Source: Hepatocystis sp. ex Piliocolobus tephrosceles
Lineage: Eukaryota > Apicomplexa > Aconoidasida > Haemosporida > Plasmodiidae
DNA length: 22,519 bases
Assembly (NCBI GenBank): GCA_902459845.2
Contig: CABPSV020000217.1
Location: forward strand, 1-22,519
Direction: 5' to 3'
Below are positions 9,409 to 20,474 of the stretch, piece after piece. Both the position numbers and the translations under genes were made by a program. The notes beneath the pieces are model-generated. The model did no database searches. It was not told where the DNA came from and worked only from the letters and a program-made list of their open reading frames with translations. Position 1 is the stretch's first letter. Every line of letters begins with the position of its first letter.

Positions 9409-10004
9409 AAAAAAAAATGCGCAACTCTGTACTTGCACGTTTGTGTGTATATATTTAAGTATTGAGTTCTTATTGTTTTAAAAATTTCACATATGAGTAT
9501 GTATTACATATATATTACGTACATATTACATATATATTACGTACATATTACATATATATTAAATAATATATGCACACTTTTTTTGAAAAAAAAAAAAAAA
9601 AATGAAAAAAACTTTTTAAAAAATATATTTGTTGCTTCCAAACAAAAAATAAATATGTCTTTAAATATAATGGATTATTTCAAACACATTTAAAAAAAAA
9701 AGAATAAATAAATAAACATAAAAAAAACATGAAAAAAGTTATTAAACAATACATTAGTTGTTTAAAAACAAAACATAAAATTTTATATATTTAGAATGGA
9801 TTATTTTAATTACATTTATAAAAAAAAAAAAAAAAAAAAATAAAAAAAAAAAAAAAAAAAAAAAAACATAAACTAGTATAGAATAAGATAATATGATCCA
9901 TGAACAGCTAAGTGTCTGTAAGTAACACCCATTCATGTGAACATTCATATACATACCAACCAGCGTGTTTTTTTTTTTTTTTTTTTTTTATACACTTTTA
10001 AAGC
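9409..10004. other. Convergent intergenic region between helical-repeat gene and TIM9
   Basis: Both flanking genes end here, so it should carry two 3' UTRs and polyadenylation sites. It contains a 22-bp repeat (9503-9560), a diverged duplicate of about 126 bp (9602-9825) and homopolymer runs. No gene is seen. Confidence 0.55.
9503..9560. repeat. 22-bp tandem repeat containing ACGTAC
   Basis: Units ATTACATATATATTACGTACAT occur at 9503 and 9525, with a partial third unit from 9547. The unit contains the palindromes ACGT and GTAC. It begins about 95 bases after the stop codon of the helical-repeat gene. Confidence 0.85.
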
Positions 10005-10283
10005 TTAACTTTTTTTTTTCATTTCATTACTCAAATTTTGAGTAAATTTCATACTTATGCGCTGTGAAAAAAGTGAATATTTTTTTACACAATTTAAAAT
10101 ACAATTATTTTCATAAGTATCCAATTCTTTTGATCGAAACGATGAAATACATTCATTAAAACATCTTTCTACTATCGAATTATAAGTGTTCATAGTGTCT
10201 TCATATTCTGCTTTGTTTATTTTTCGCATAATTTTTTCCCTATCACTTTTACTGAAACTGCTTAAGTCTAAAGATTTTTCCAT
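10005..10283 (-). CDS. TIM9: TIM9, small Tim chaperone of the mitochondrial intermembrane space
   Basis: A single-exon frame of 92 residues, the usual size for small Tims. Twin CX3C motifs: C41-x3-C45 and C61-x3-C65, separated by 15 residues. Preceding YNSIVERCFNEC and following QRISMKF match the TIM9 signature (human TIM9 has TYNKLTETCF and QRISMRF), favouring TIM9 over TIM10, TIM8 or TIM13. The protein should be imported through the MIA40 disulfide relay, pair with TIM10 as a hexamer, and escort hydrophobic inner-membrane proteins, including carriers like the one encoded at 11848-13377, to TIM22. The basic tail (MKKKS) follows the outer helix. No presequence is expected or seen. The gene converges with the helical-repeat gene. 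Confidence 0.95.
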   Translation of the reverse strand: MEKSLDLSSFSKSDREKIMRKINKAEYEDTMNTYNSIVERCFNECISSFRSKELDTYENNCILNCVKKYSLFSQRISMKFTQNLSNEMKKKS

Positions 10284-11580
10284 TTCTTCAATATAAAAAT
10301 ATAAGTATATATGTTTATTGTAAACTTATTTTGTCTTTTAATGTGCAATCAGAAGTTGTCGTTCGGCCTGTCCTATATACATTACAACAAAAATATACAA
10401 AAAAAATAAACAAATAAATAAAATGTTTTTCATTTATGTCATTATTTAATAAAAAACACTTTTCGTAAATATACATACGTATATACTATAAAAACATAAC
10501 CAATGTAATAAAATAAAATGTAAATATAATAATACGTTTGTATGTATGTGCTTTCTATATACCTTCTTAATATAGATACATATAGCCTTCAATGTTTATC
10601 AATTTTAATTAGTTTTAAAAAAAAAATAAAAAAAAAAGAGGAAGAAAAGGGATTTATTTAACTTTGGCAAAAATTACGACATTGTTTTGTATTAATATTA
10701 TTTTTATTATTTAATATTTCTTTAAAAAAAAAATAATACTTTAAAATAATTTTATTTTGCTTTACCACAATTGGGTTTTTATGTATTGCTTTAATTTGAG
10801 ATATTGCTTAAGCTTGAATTTTTTTTTTTTTTATTTCTTCTACTTTATTTTTACATTATTTATTTTTTAGCTTATTTTTGTACCCACCTGACTTTTGCCT
10901 TATATATATATGATCGTGTATATTGTAACTTATGTAATAATGAAATAAAAGTTATGTACATATAAACATGTATATATATATATATTTTTTTTACAGTTTC
11001 ATAATACATGAATCCAAACGTTTTTTCCGTATTTTTATCAAAAATGACAGAACAGTTAAAAATAATGTAAAAAGGGGTTGATAAAAAGGTGCATGTATTT
11101 ACAGGTTTCCACGTTTATATGTTTTAACATTTATATGTTTATATTGTTACATATTCATTTACATTAAAAACTGTGAAGTTATCTACATAGTTTTTTTTTT
11201 CCCTGTTTTGTACCCATATGTTGACATAGTATTTTATTATTTTTGCTCTTAATTTTTAATTTCGAACAGTAATAACAAAAAAGAAAAAAAAAAAAAAAAA
11301 AAAAGTTCATAAAAAAAATATGTTTCTCTAATAAACTACATATACATTAAAAAGAAAAAAAATAGCTAAAATAACAAGCAAAAAAAATTGAAAATATATT
11401 AATTTAAAGTGAAGGTAATTATAAAATCTAAAATTATTATACGAAACAAAGAATAAATAAGATATAAATTAAAGAATGAAAAACTTAAGAAAATAATAAA
11501 ATTAAAGTATATTTATGTAACAAAATTAAAGTTAATGCGTTTTAACAATATTAAAATTTATACAATGAAAACAATGTTTT

Positions 11581-11617
<37 letters not shown>

Positions 11618-11620
11618 AAA

Positions 11621-11655
<35 letters not shown>

Positions 11656-11813
11656 CATTTCTGACACATGTATATACGGTCTTTATATTGAAGTTGTTTA
11701 ACATATTTGCTATGCAAATATTTTTGTCATGTCAACAGATTTATTGTGTTAGTGCATTTGTTATGAATACAGTACATTTTTTTTGTCTATCCACCCCTCT
11801 GTCCTGCTCAATA

Positions 11814-11847
<34 letters not shown>
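10284..11847. other. Region between carrier 3' end and TIM9 start
   Basis: Both flanking genes run on the minus strand, so this holds the carrier 3' UTR and the TIM9 promoter and 5' UTR. A higher-complexity patch at 10341-10378 probably belongs to the TIM9 upstream region. A short plus-strand frame at 10997-11082 resembles part of Pop4/Rpp29 but no complete gene could be built. The patch at 11690-11810, richer in G+C, is next to the carrier stop and has only a short hydrophobic frame. Poly(A) and (AT)n runs make up much of the rest. Confidence 0.5.
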
Positions 11848-11854
<7 letters not shown>

Positions 11855-13377
11855 AACATATATTTTAACATTTCATAAGACATAAATTGGATTGCGCCTG
11901 AAGGGAGAGCTTTAAGCATAGATGGGAATAAACCATAATAGAAATTTCTTAAACCTTCTTGGTAATATATATTTTTAATACAGTGTAATGTGTTTTTATA
12001 TATATAATTCTTATTATCTATGCCATTATTCATCATTCTTTTTCGTACAGTATCTCCTGGGAAGACTATTAAAACAGAAGTTATGTTACTGAGCGATCCA
12101 GCTAGTGACGAATAAAGTGCAACTGAACCTATTGAATTATAACTATGTGTAAAATAATTTGTAAAAATATTTTTATATAAATCAAAAAATAACATTTGTA
12201 ACGTTACATAAGGTACACCTGTTAATAGTGTCGGAACATAGCCTTTAAAAAATCCTTTAAAACCTTCATTATTTTTTATTTCACGAATTATTTGAAATAC
12301 TGACTTTTTTTGGTATAATGATTTATCAGCAGTTAAATATTTTTCATTTATTCCTAAAGCTACTCTAATACTTAAAAGATCTAATGGGTACGATAAAGTT
12401 TTTTGTGTTATACCAGCAGCATATCCTGCTATAACACTTTCATAATAATTAAATTTTATTTTTTCTTGTTTATGTTGAGTATTATCATTTTTATATCCCT
12501 CTACCGTGTCATACTTTGGTTTTAAGTGTATACTACCCGTTTCTTTTTTTATTTTTCCTGCTTTATATCTATCTTTTATTAAATCATTAGTTCCAAATTT
12601 TGACGCATAGACTACTCCACCTCTTACTGTATTAACAAAGTTTCCTTTCCATAGGCCTAACAATCCTTCCTCTTTAATTATAAAACCAATACTTTGTAAA
12701 ATTGTTTGGTATTTAATGGCTTGGTTTGTATTTTTTGCTTTTTTTAAAAACATAGTTTTTTTTTTTATTATATTTTTTATAATGCTATTGGTGTTTAATA
12801 AGGTATATGTTTTACATAAATTATTTAAGTATAAGGTATTAACTCTATAATCGAATGAAAATTTTTTTAAAATTGAATGAAGTGAATTTGTTGGATAAGA
12901 ATATAATTTACTTGCAGTGTTACTTATACTTCCATAGTTTATTGTATTTATTCTTTTTAGCCTTTGCTTTTTTCTATTGTTATTAACTATATTATTATTT
13001 TTTATTATTGTTAAATATGTTTGAAAATTATTAAAAACAATATTTTTATTTTTAACATATTTGTTATGGTTTAATTTTATATTATTTATATATTGTTTGT
13101 TTTTTGTGTCGGTTTTATTTAAATCGTTAAAAAGTATATTTTTAGTGTTACATCCATTTTTGTACATAAAATTGGAGCTATTTAGTTTTTTGTGTCTTGT
13201 TTTTTTTTCATTTTTTTTAACTTGTGCAAACATTGGTTGTATTTGATAAAATAATTTTATTCTGTCAAATGGAGCAAATACAGCCTTTGTAATTATGCCA
13301 GAAAATAAGCCACATAGCATAACTTGCTTTTGGTTATTATTATTTTTTTTTTTCTCTTTCTCATTTTTAATTTCCAT
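11848..13377 (-). CDS. Mitochondrial carrier family (SLC25) transporter
   Basis: A single-exon frame of 509 residues; typical carriers have about 300. Three carrier repeats are visible. Repeat 1 begins LCGLFSGIITKAVFAPFDRIK with PFDRIK at 36-41, is interrupted by an Asn/Lys-rich insertion at about 50-215, then resumes with EEGLLGLWKGN and a second helix at about 219-270. Repeat 2 (about 310-410) has YPLDLLSIR and GFFKGYVPTLLTGVPY. Repeat 3 (about 420-509) has FPGDTVRKRM and FYYGLFPSMLKALP. The EGxxGLWKGN and PxDxx[KR] pattern is closest to nucleotide-type carriers (CoA, ATP-Mg/phosphate, ADP/ATP relatives such as SLC25A42 or SLC25A24), but substrate cannot be fixed by eye. No EF-hand domain is present. 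In repeat 2 the sixth motif position is Ser instead of Lys/Arg. It should sit in the mitochondrial inner membrane. Confidence 0.93.
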
Positions 13378-13420
13378 AAGGTGTAAAAGGGCTTAGGTGG
13401 AAAAAAGGGAGTATAGCTTC

Positions 13421-13460
<40 letters not shown>

Positions 13461-15167
13461 TTTTACATATGTATCTTTATGTATATGAATTGGCGGATAA
13501 CTTAAACAACGAACTGCTTGACCATCTATTACCTATCCATAAAAAAAAAAAAAAAAAAGTACTATGTTATGATAAATGTGAAAAAATTATGTTGCCAAAG
13601 TAGGTACAATAAAAAATTTCAATTAATTAGTTATATACATATATACACGCCTTTGTATATATACATATGAATAAAAACTATTTTAATATATTATCTATTG
13701 TAATGGGCTCATTTTTTTTAAATTCTGAGCTAATCATAACATAAAAATTGAGCTGATCATAATATGAAAAAAAAAAAAGAAAAAAGAAAAAAGAAAAAAA
13801 AAAAAAAAAAAAAAAAAATATGTTTGAAAATGTTTATATCTTACCATTTTTTTTTTTTTTTATTTTGTTAAGCTCAACTTTTCTTTTTTTTTTTTATCTA
13901 CAGTGTTTCTGCTTAATAGTTATTTATGTAATATGGTTTTAATAAACTTCATATGTGTATACTTGTGGGGAATTTAAAAAAGAATGAAGCGTTTTCAATT
14001 TTTTTTTTTTTTTTATCTTCAGTTGCAATTTTGATATGACTAAAGAGGAACCATAAAAAAGAGATAACAAGAATAAACGACTATTTATTTAAGTGTTAAA
14101 CTATTTAACTATGCAAGTGATTTTTTTTTTTTTTGTAAATTAAAAAAAGCAAAAAAAAAAAATATATATCTTTATATATTTAAAAAAAAATAATGGTTTT
14201 TGCATAAGGTATATAGCTGAAATATTTGAAAAAACCCTATTAGTAAAAATAACATGTAAAAATGTCATTAATTATTAATGTTATTGCATTTTGTAAATTC
14301 TTGCACTGGTTTGTAGAGTATTATTACATACAATGTTGTAATGCGTCGGATATGTTGTTAAAAAAAAATTAAAAATGCTGAGAAAATTAATAGAGCTGAG
14401 AAAGTTAACAAAGTTGAGGAAAAAAAAAAAAAAAGGAACAAAATTAGGATTGCGCTTGCAATTGCTCTTTGTTTATTTGCTTAATGCTTATATTTTTCGA
14501 TAAAGTAAAAAATAAGCATGTATATATAAGCACATACGAGTTGTGATATAATTTTGGGTATGACTAATATTAATATATATATATCAAAATGTTTATACAT
14601 TGTTACCAAAAAAAAGAAAAAAAATGGAAGTTGTTTTTTTTAATGCGTTAAAAATATATATATATATATATAAAATAACAGGTAAAAATAAAACAGTTAT
14701 ACAAAACATTTATAGACACTAAAATTAAAAATAGTATAAAAAGTTTAAAAATAAAGTGATAAAAAAATTAAAAAATAAAGTGATAACTAAATTGATAAAT
14801 AAATTGAAAAACAAATTGATAAATAAATTGACAAACAAATTGATAAATAAATTGACAAACAAATTGACAAAAAAATTGATAAACAAATTGATAAACAAAT
14901 TGATAAACAAATTGATAAACAAATTGATAAACAAATTGATAAACAAATTGATAAATGTGATAAATAAATATACTAAATAAATATATTAAAAAAAAAAATA
15001 ATAGAAGACCAAACGAATGGACGGATAATAAAATAAGGAATTATATGATCAAGTACTTTTGTAGAAAGGAAAAAAAAAAAAAATAAATAAAACGTATGTA
15101 TCTATGTGTATATATGTGCATAATATATATATATATATATATCCTCGCGTTTGGTTAACTATATATA
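13378..15167. other. Region between XPF 3' end and carrier start
   Basis: Flanking genes are both on the minus strand, so the XPF 3' UTR and the carrier promoter and 5' UTR are here. Contents: (AT)n at 13423-13460, exon-like patches at 13481-13600 and 13904-14053 that do not join into a convincing gene, A/T homopolymers, a short imperfect repeat GAGCTRATCATAA (13727 and 13750), and the 12-bp minisatellite at 14789-14956. Confidence 0.5.
14789..14956. repeat. 12-bp minisatellite, 14 units, downstream of XPF
   Basis: Fourteen contiguous 12-bp units of AAATTGATAAAC, with variants ATAAAT, ACAAAC and AAAAAC in the second half. The last seven units are nearly identical and the first seven are mixed. 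It starts 211 bases beyond the XPF stop codon, likely in the 3' UTR. Because 12 is a multiple of 3 and no unit has a stop in some frames, open frames appear on both strands (LINK-type and LFIN-type repeats); neither looks like a real protein. Confidence 0.93.
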
Positions 15168-18082
15168 TCATTGCACATCTGCATTCAAAAAATCGTATAA
15201 CAATTTTGCGTTATTTTTGCTCATATAGGTTTCTAATTGTTCCAAAGATTTTGAACATAAATCTTTTAATGACTTAACATTGTTTATTATGTAATGCATA
15301 TTTTTTTCTGTTACTCCAGGCATTGCTTTTAGTATTTCTAAGGCATTCCAATTAGTAACATGATCAATTTTTTTTGTAATTTGATTATTTTTTTTTGTAT
15401 TTTGATTTAAATTTGTATTATGTACAATGCTTAATGTTTTACTTTGACTTATATGTTCACTATTTGTTATTTCATGAATCGTATTTTGATCTTTTAAATG
15501 GTCAATTACTGTAATTGTTCCATCTTCAATCATTTTTATTTTGTCTTCATTTGTCTCTTCTATCATTTCTACCATTTCTACATTTTCTACCATTTCTACA
15601 TTTTCTACATTTTCTACCGTTTTTTGAGTTATACTTTCTGCTTCGACAGATATGTATGATGTATATTGAGATCTACATTCTGTTTGTTTCGTTATGTCTG
15701 CTACAGAGGTCACTTGATTAACTATACCAGATGTGTTTATATGATTAAATGAATTATTGGTAACAGTATTTTGTATATTTGTTTGCAAATTAATGTCAAT
15801 ATGAAGAGATTTAAAAATATCAGGTTGCTCTGCATTTACTTTTAAAGCCCAAAAAAGTTTAACAGTAAAAAGAGAAAAAGGACTCCATAATATTTTAAGT
15901 TTTGGAAATTGTAAACAAAGAATAATTAATTTTGTATAAATTGATTGTTTATCTTTAATAGAAGAAAAATAAAATAAATGTTTTATGTTAAATTCAATTA
16001 ATAATACATATATAGTATAATATTTGGACATTCTATTGATTTGATTGTAAAGTCTATTATTATTAAGAGACTGAGCCAAATCTACTATTGTTTTTCTTTC
16101 TATACATATATCTCTTGTTATAACATAATCACCAATTTGTAAGGAATAAGGAATTATATGTATTTTACTTTTATATAGTTTATAACATAAATCTGATTTA
16201 AGCTCTCTTATGTCAACTAATACAATTGGTTTTGTATTATTAAAGATACTATATAAAATAAAATTTAAATTAAATGGATCTATTAAATAGTTTTGTAAAT
16301 ATTGTTGTATTTTATTTATTATTTTGTCATCAAACATGAATGGTTTATTATTTTTATTTTTTATTATTTTTTTTTTGTAATTATATATAAATACTTCTTC
16401 TTCTTCCATGCTTATAAAATTTGTATTCCCAGGTAAATGGTTTGATCGTACATTATTTGTGTTACTAATAGGATCAAAATTTGTACCATCAATGATATTA
16501 TTTTCTTCACATGTAACATCTTGAAAATTTTTAAATTCTTCACATAATACTTTATTAAATTGAACTAAGTTTTTTTTATTTTCTTTCAATTTTTTTTGAA
16601 ATAAAAAATAAGAATCAATTACTTTATTAAAAAGTTGTTTATTTGTGTTGAAAATATTTCGATCAACTTCAAGTCGAATTGTATTTTTATTTTTAAGAAA
16701 AGTTATCCACTTGGTTTTTTCTACGTTTATTTTATATAAATATTTATTATAAAATATATTATTTTTATAAAATAATAAAAACACCTCGACATTATTTGCC
16801 ATGTTGTCCATCATTTTAATTACTTTAAAATTGTGTTCTGCTTCTTTGTTATCGTATTTTTTTTTACGCCCTGTTTCTGTATGTTCTGCTTCTTTATTAT
16901 CGTATTTTTTTTTACGCCCCGTTTCTCTGTATTTTACATTTTTGTTGTAAACATTCGTTTTTTCATCTGTTGTAGTTGTATATCCGGGTTCCTTTTTTAT
17001 AAAGCACACTTCATCAGCTGTATCACTTTCTAGTTCTTTTTTTACAAAAGTTTTTTCATCGTTTAGCACATCACTACTATCTTTAGTATCACTACTACTA
17101 TCACTATTTATGTTTTCATCCGGAAAAAATAATTTATTTTGTTCATACATCATAATATCTTTAAAATATTTTTGTTCCCTCAAATTATATATATTATGTT
17201 GAAATAATCTGGCACAATAAGTTTCTACATTTCGAAATATATTAAGATCTAGTGTTGTCATAATTATTCTATAAGGTTTTATTTTAATTAAAAATAGTTC
17301 AAGAAAATCAAAGTTTCCACAATATTCATTTATTTCGTATATGTTTTTTTTAGTTTTTTTTTTTTTTTTGCTTCTTCTTCCACTATTACTGTTACTGATA
17401 CTGCTGTTGCTATTGATGGTGGTGCTACTATCGACAGAACTACTAGTGTTTTCGTAACCCGATTCGTCATTATTTTTTTTTGATGATTTTTTACTAAGTC
17501 TTGTTTTTTTCATTTTCCTCTTTGATTCTAAGTTAACTAAATCAGTACAAACATGTGCTGTACTACCACCATGTGTTTTATTTATTTCATCAATTTTTTG
17601 AAAACATTTTTCAACATAGTTATCTTCTGTATATACAAAATCGTAGTACTTATTTACACATAATATATAAATACGTGGTTTGATATATTTTAATTTATTA
17701 GTTTTGTTACTGATTGTTTTATATGGTATATAAAAATTATTGTTTTTTAAAGACCAAAAGTTATAATCTTTGTTTTTTGTTGTTTTTATTTGATCAGTTG
17801 AATGTGAACTATCAGAAGAAATATTGTAAATAAAATCGAAGGAGTTGCATTCGTCCGTTTTTTTTTGTGCACTACTATTACTATTGTTGCTACTACTTGA
17901 TTTTCTGTTACCGTTGTAAACTAAATTAAAGTCATTATCACTATTATTGTTATTATCACTTTCGTTTATTAATAAATTATAAATGTCCTTTTGGGTATAA
18001 AAGTTATCTACTATTATAACAATTGGATAATCCACTTTTTTTATACTTTCCTTATTTTTTGTTAAGGTATCATTATTATTGT

Positions 18083-18144
<62 letters not shown>

Positions 18145-20312
18145 TTTTTTTTTTTTTTTTTTTTTTTTCGACACATTGATATATTTCTGCTTCTGTTTTT
18201 TTCACTATTACCATTACGACCATTACTACCACTACAATCATTACTACCACCACTATCACAACCATCTTTTGTAATTGTATTACTTGATATATAATCATTC
18301 GATAAGCTTCTTTCTTTTTTTATTTTTTTATTACAACTTTTTTCATTATACATTTGTTTGTTCCGTTGTAATGTATTTCGTTTTGTCCTTTTTCGTTGTG
18401 TTACTGTGTACCCTTTTGTATTACCAGTTTTTTTATCAAAAATATTATCGGAGCTACTATCTGATGATTTTGGTTCTGATTTTATTTGAATGATGGATTG
18501 CTCAGTATTTCCAACGTCTCTGATAGCACATGTTACAGCGTCTTTTTTATTGTTAAGTAACAATTGTGATTGCATTGTACTTTTTGTTTGTTTTTCATTT
18601 AACGTTTCATATGAGTTGTTTTTTTGAGTATTATATCGTGTGTTTTTTTGTAGTTTTTTTTTTAATAATATTTTTTCATAATCATTTGTTGATATATCTC
18701 TATTATATACTAGCTCATATACCCAGTTGTACACATTATTATTTTTTTTTTTTATTTGATAGGATTTATGAAAATATTTATAATCACATTGTAATTTTAA
18801 AATAATACTATGTATATTATTTAGGTCTAAAGTAATATAATCGGGCAAAGTAGTTGTTGTATTTGTGCTATTTTCCACATTCTTATTATTTTCCGTATTT
18901 TTCGTATTTTGCATATGCATTTGTTTAATAAACTCATTTTTCCTTTCTTCTGTTAAATAAAAAAATTCATTTGCTTTATAGCTGTACATCCACATAGCTT
19001 CCCTATCAGCCTCTTTTATATTATTAATATAGTTATAAAAAATAATATCATCATATACATACATATTATGTAATATTTTAACTAATACAATAATATCTTT
19101 TAATAATTTTTTAATATTGTAAGTTAGTGCTTTATTCTTTATATAGTTTATAACATACTTTTCAGCATTATTAGAATAAAGTAATAAATTTATATCAAAG
19201 TCATGAAAATTTAGATTTTTTTTTAATTCTACAATTAAATTATAAATAAGATCAATAACATTTTCTTCCATTTTTTGTAAAACTTTTGGCAAATCAATAT
19301 TAATTTCATACATAATGGGTTGTACAAATTTACTATTTAAAGACATATGTATATTTTTATGAAATCTGGGAAAGCAGCAGATTTTTTTCATGCCTGCTTT
19401 TTGAATTATGTTTGATATTTGTTGGTTGTTCATTAACTTTTTACTATTACATATTCCTTTTACAAATCCGAACTTGTTTCTTTTTCTATACAACTCAATA
19501 ATAAAAATTTCTTTAGTACTATAAATAAGCTTTTGATTTTTACATATAAAAATACCGTCTATAATTTCAGGTATTACTTTAAATGTTAATAAATCAATTA
19601 ATAAAACATTTGATGAAATAAAATAAATACCTCTTTTTATATACATTTCTATTCGTTCACTTGCTTTTTGATTTGCTATATATTCTGTCCTTAAATAATT
19701 TATTTTATTTTTTTTATCTTTATTAAACATTGTGTCAAATTTACTAATATGTTTATATAAATACAGTTGGTATGTAAGAAACAAATTATGTTCTCTTGGT
19801 GATACGTTTAGTATGAATATTAATTTGTTTTGATTGTTAAACGGACTTATATAATTAATTTTGCTTACACTTTTATTAATATCTAATAGCATGTTACTAT
19901 CTTCTATGTTATTTATTTTGTGGTTTGTTTTATTTTTTGGAATATTGGAAAAAAGTGAGTCTGATGAAGTTGTTGAAATTTTATTTATGGCACACTTTTG
20001 TATAAAACGCTCGCCCTCATTTTTATTTTCATTTTTATTTTCATTTTTATTTTCATTTTCATTTTTATTTTGTTCGGTTTCATTTTGTTTAGTTTCATTT
20101 TCAATAGCTATGCCATGTATGCTTAAACTAAATAACTGAAAAAATATATTGTTTTCACTCGTATAATTCTTAAACCATAAGCAACAATTTTGATAATAAA
20201 AAATAAATATTGCTAATATGTTTAGTTCATTAAATCCATCCGCGAGTAAGATTAGACAGTCGTTTTTTATCAACTTTTTCACGACCTTCTTTTCATAATT
20301 TAAAGGGTACAT
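15168..20312 (-). CDS. ERCC4: XPF/ERCC4/Rad1 structure-specific DNA repair endonuclease
   Basis: A single 1,714-residue frame; human XPF has 916. The N terminus (1-45) matches the inactive-helicase start of XPF (YEKKVVKKLI...LLADGF). Residues about 206-262 match the 'TEY...R...YxxxGIYFISSNVLLIDLL' block, and CCFPRFHKNIH near 315 matches the XPF PRFH segment. The nuclease is complete: IVLVDIRE, then G1394-D1395, E1405-R1406-K1407 and D1411, giving the GDx9ERKx3D catalytic motif, followed by NRLYNQINRM. The tandem helix-hairpin-helix region occupies about the last 60 residues (LKAMPGVTEKN). XPF normally pairs with ERCC1 through this region and cuts 5' of bulky lesions, and also acts in crosslink repair and single-strand annealing. 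The expansion is mostly at about 460-1330: runs of Ser, Lys, Asn and small tandem repeats. Start chosen at 20312 because the conserved N terminus begins at this Met. Confidence 0.96.
15546..15623 (-). repeat. ENVEMVE-type repeat in XPF
   Basis: Degenerate 9-12-bp units (plus strand ATTTCTACC/ATTTTCTAC) encode ENVENVEMVENVEMVEMIEE between the nuclease and the C-terminal helix-hairpin-helix region of XPF. This linker is expected to be flexible. Confidence 0.8.
16836..16931 (-). repeat. 48-bp in-frame tandem duplication in XPF
   Basis: Two adjacent 48-bp copies encode ETGRKKKYDNKEAEHT and ETGRKKKYDNKEAEHN. The copies differ by only a few bases, suggesting a recent in-frame duplication in the basic insertion upstream of the nuclease domain. 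Confidence 0.92.
18084..18167 (-). repeat. (AGT)20 serine microsatellite next to a lysine run in XPF
   Basis: Twenty perfect ACT triplets on the plus strand (AGT on the coding strand) encode 20 consecutive Ser. On the coding strand a run of 24 A, encoding eight Lys, comes just before it, and four Asn follow. Both should be unstable in length; the triplet keeps frame but the A run need not. Confidence 0.95.
20010..20090 (-). repeat. NEN/NKNE repeat in the N-terminal part of XPF
   Basis: Plus-strand TCATTTTTATTT 12-bp units encode a (NENK)n stretch at about residues 76-100, inserted within the N-terminal helicase-like domain before the first strongly conserved block after residue 165. Confidence 0.85.
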
Positions 20313-20443
20313 TTTTTTAGCATTGTGAAAAAAAAAAACTAGGTTAGCCTAAGCGTTTTTTTTCGATCCTTTTCTCGCTTGTTCGGACCAGCGTTTTTTA
20401 TTTCTATCTCTACTATCTATATCTGTATCTCTGTATTTATATA

Positions 20444-20474
<31 letters not shown>

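Noticed and set aside
11688..11885. Hydrophobic 65-codon plus-strand frame that looks like a signal peptide
   Set aside because: It ends in a poly(T) run and overlaps the 3' end of the carrier gene on the opposite strand; no supporting homology was recognised.
14725..14980. Opposite-strand frames of 73 and 74 codons with LFIN and LINK repeats
   Set aside because: Both are by-products of a 12-bp minisatellite; simultaneous openness on both strands is expected from its unit length.
18023..18298. Poly-Tyr, poly-Leu and poly-Val frames
   Set aside because: They are other-frame readings of the (ACT)20 and T-run tract inside XPF.
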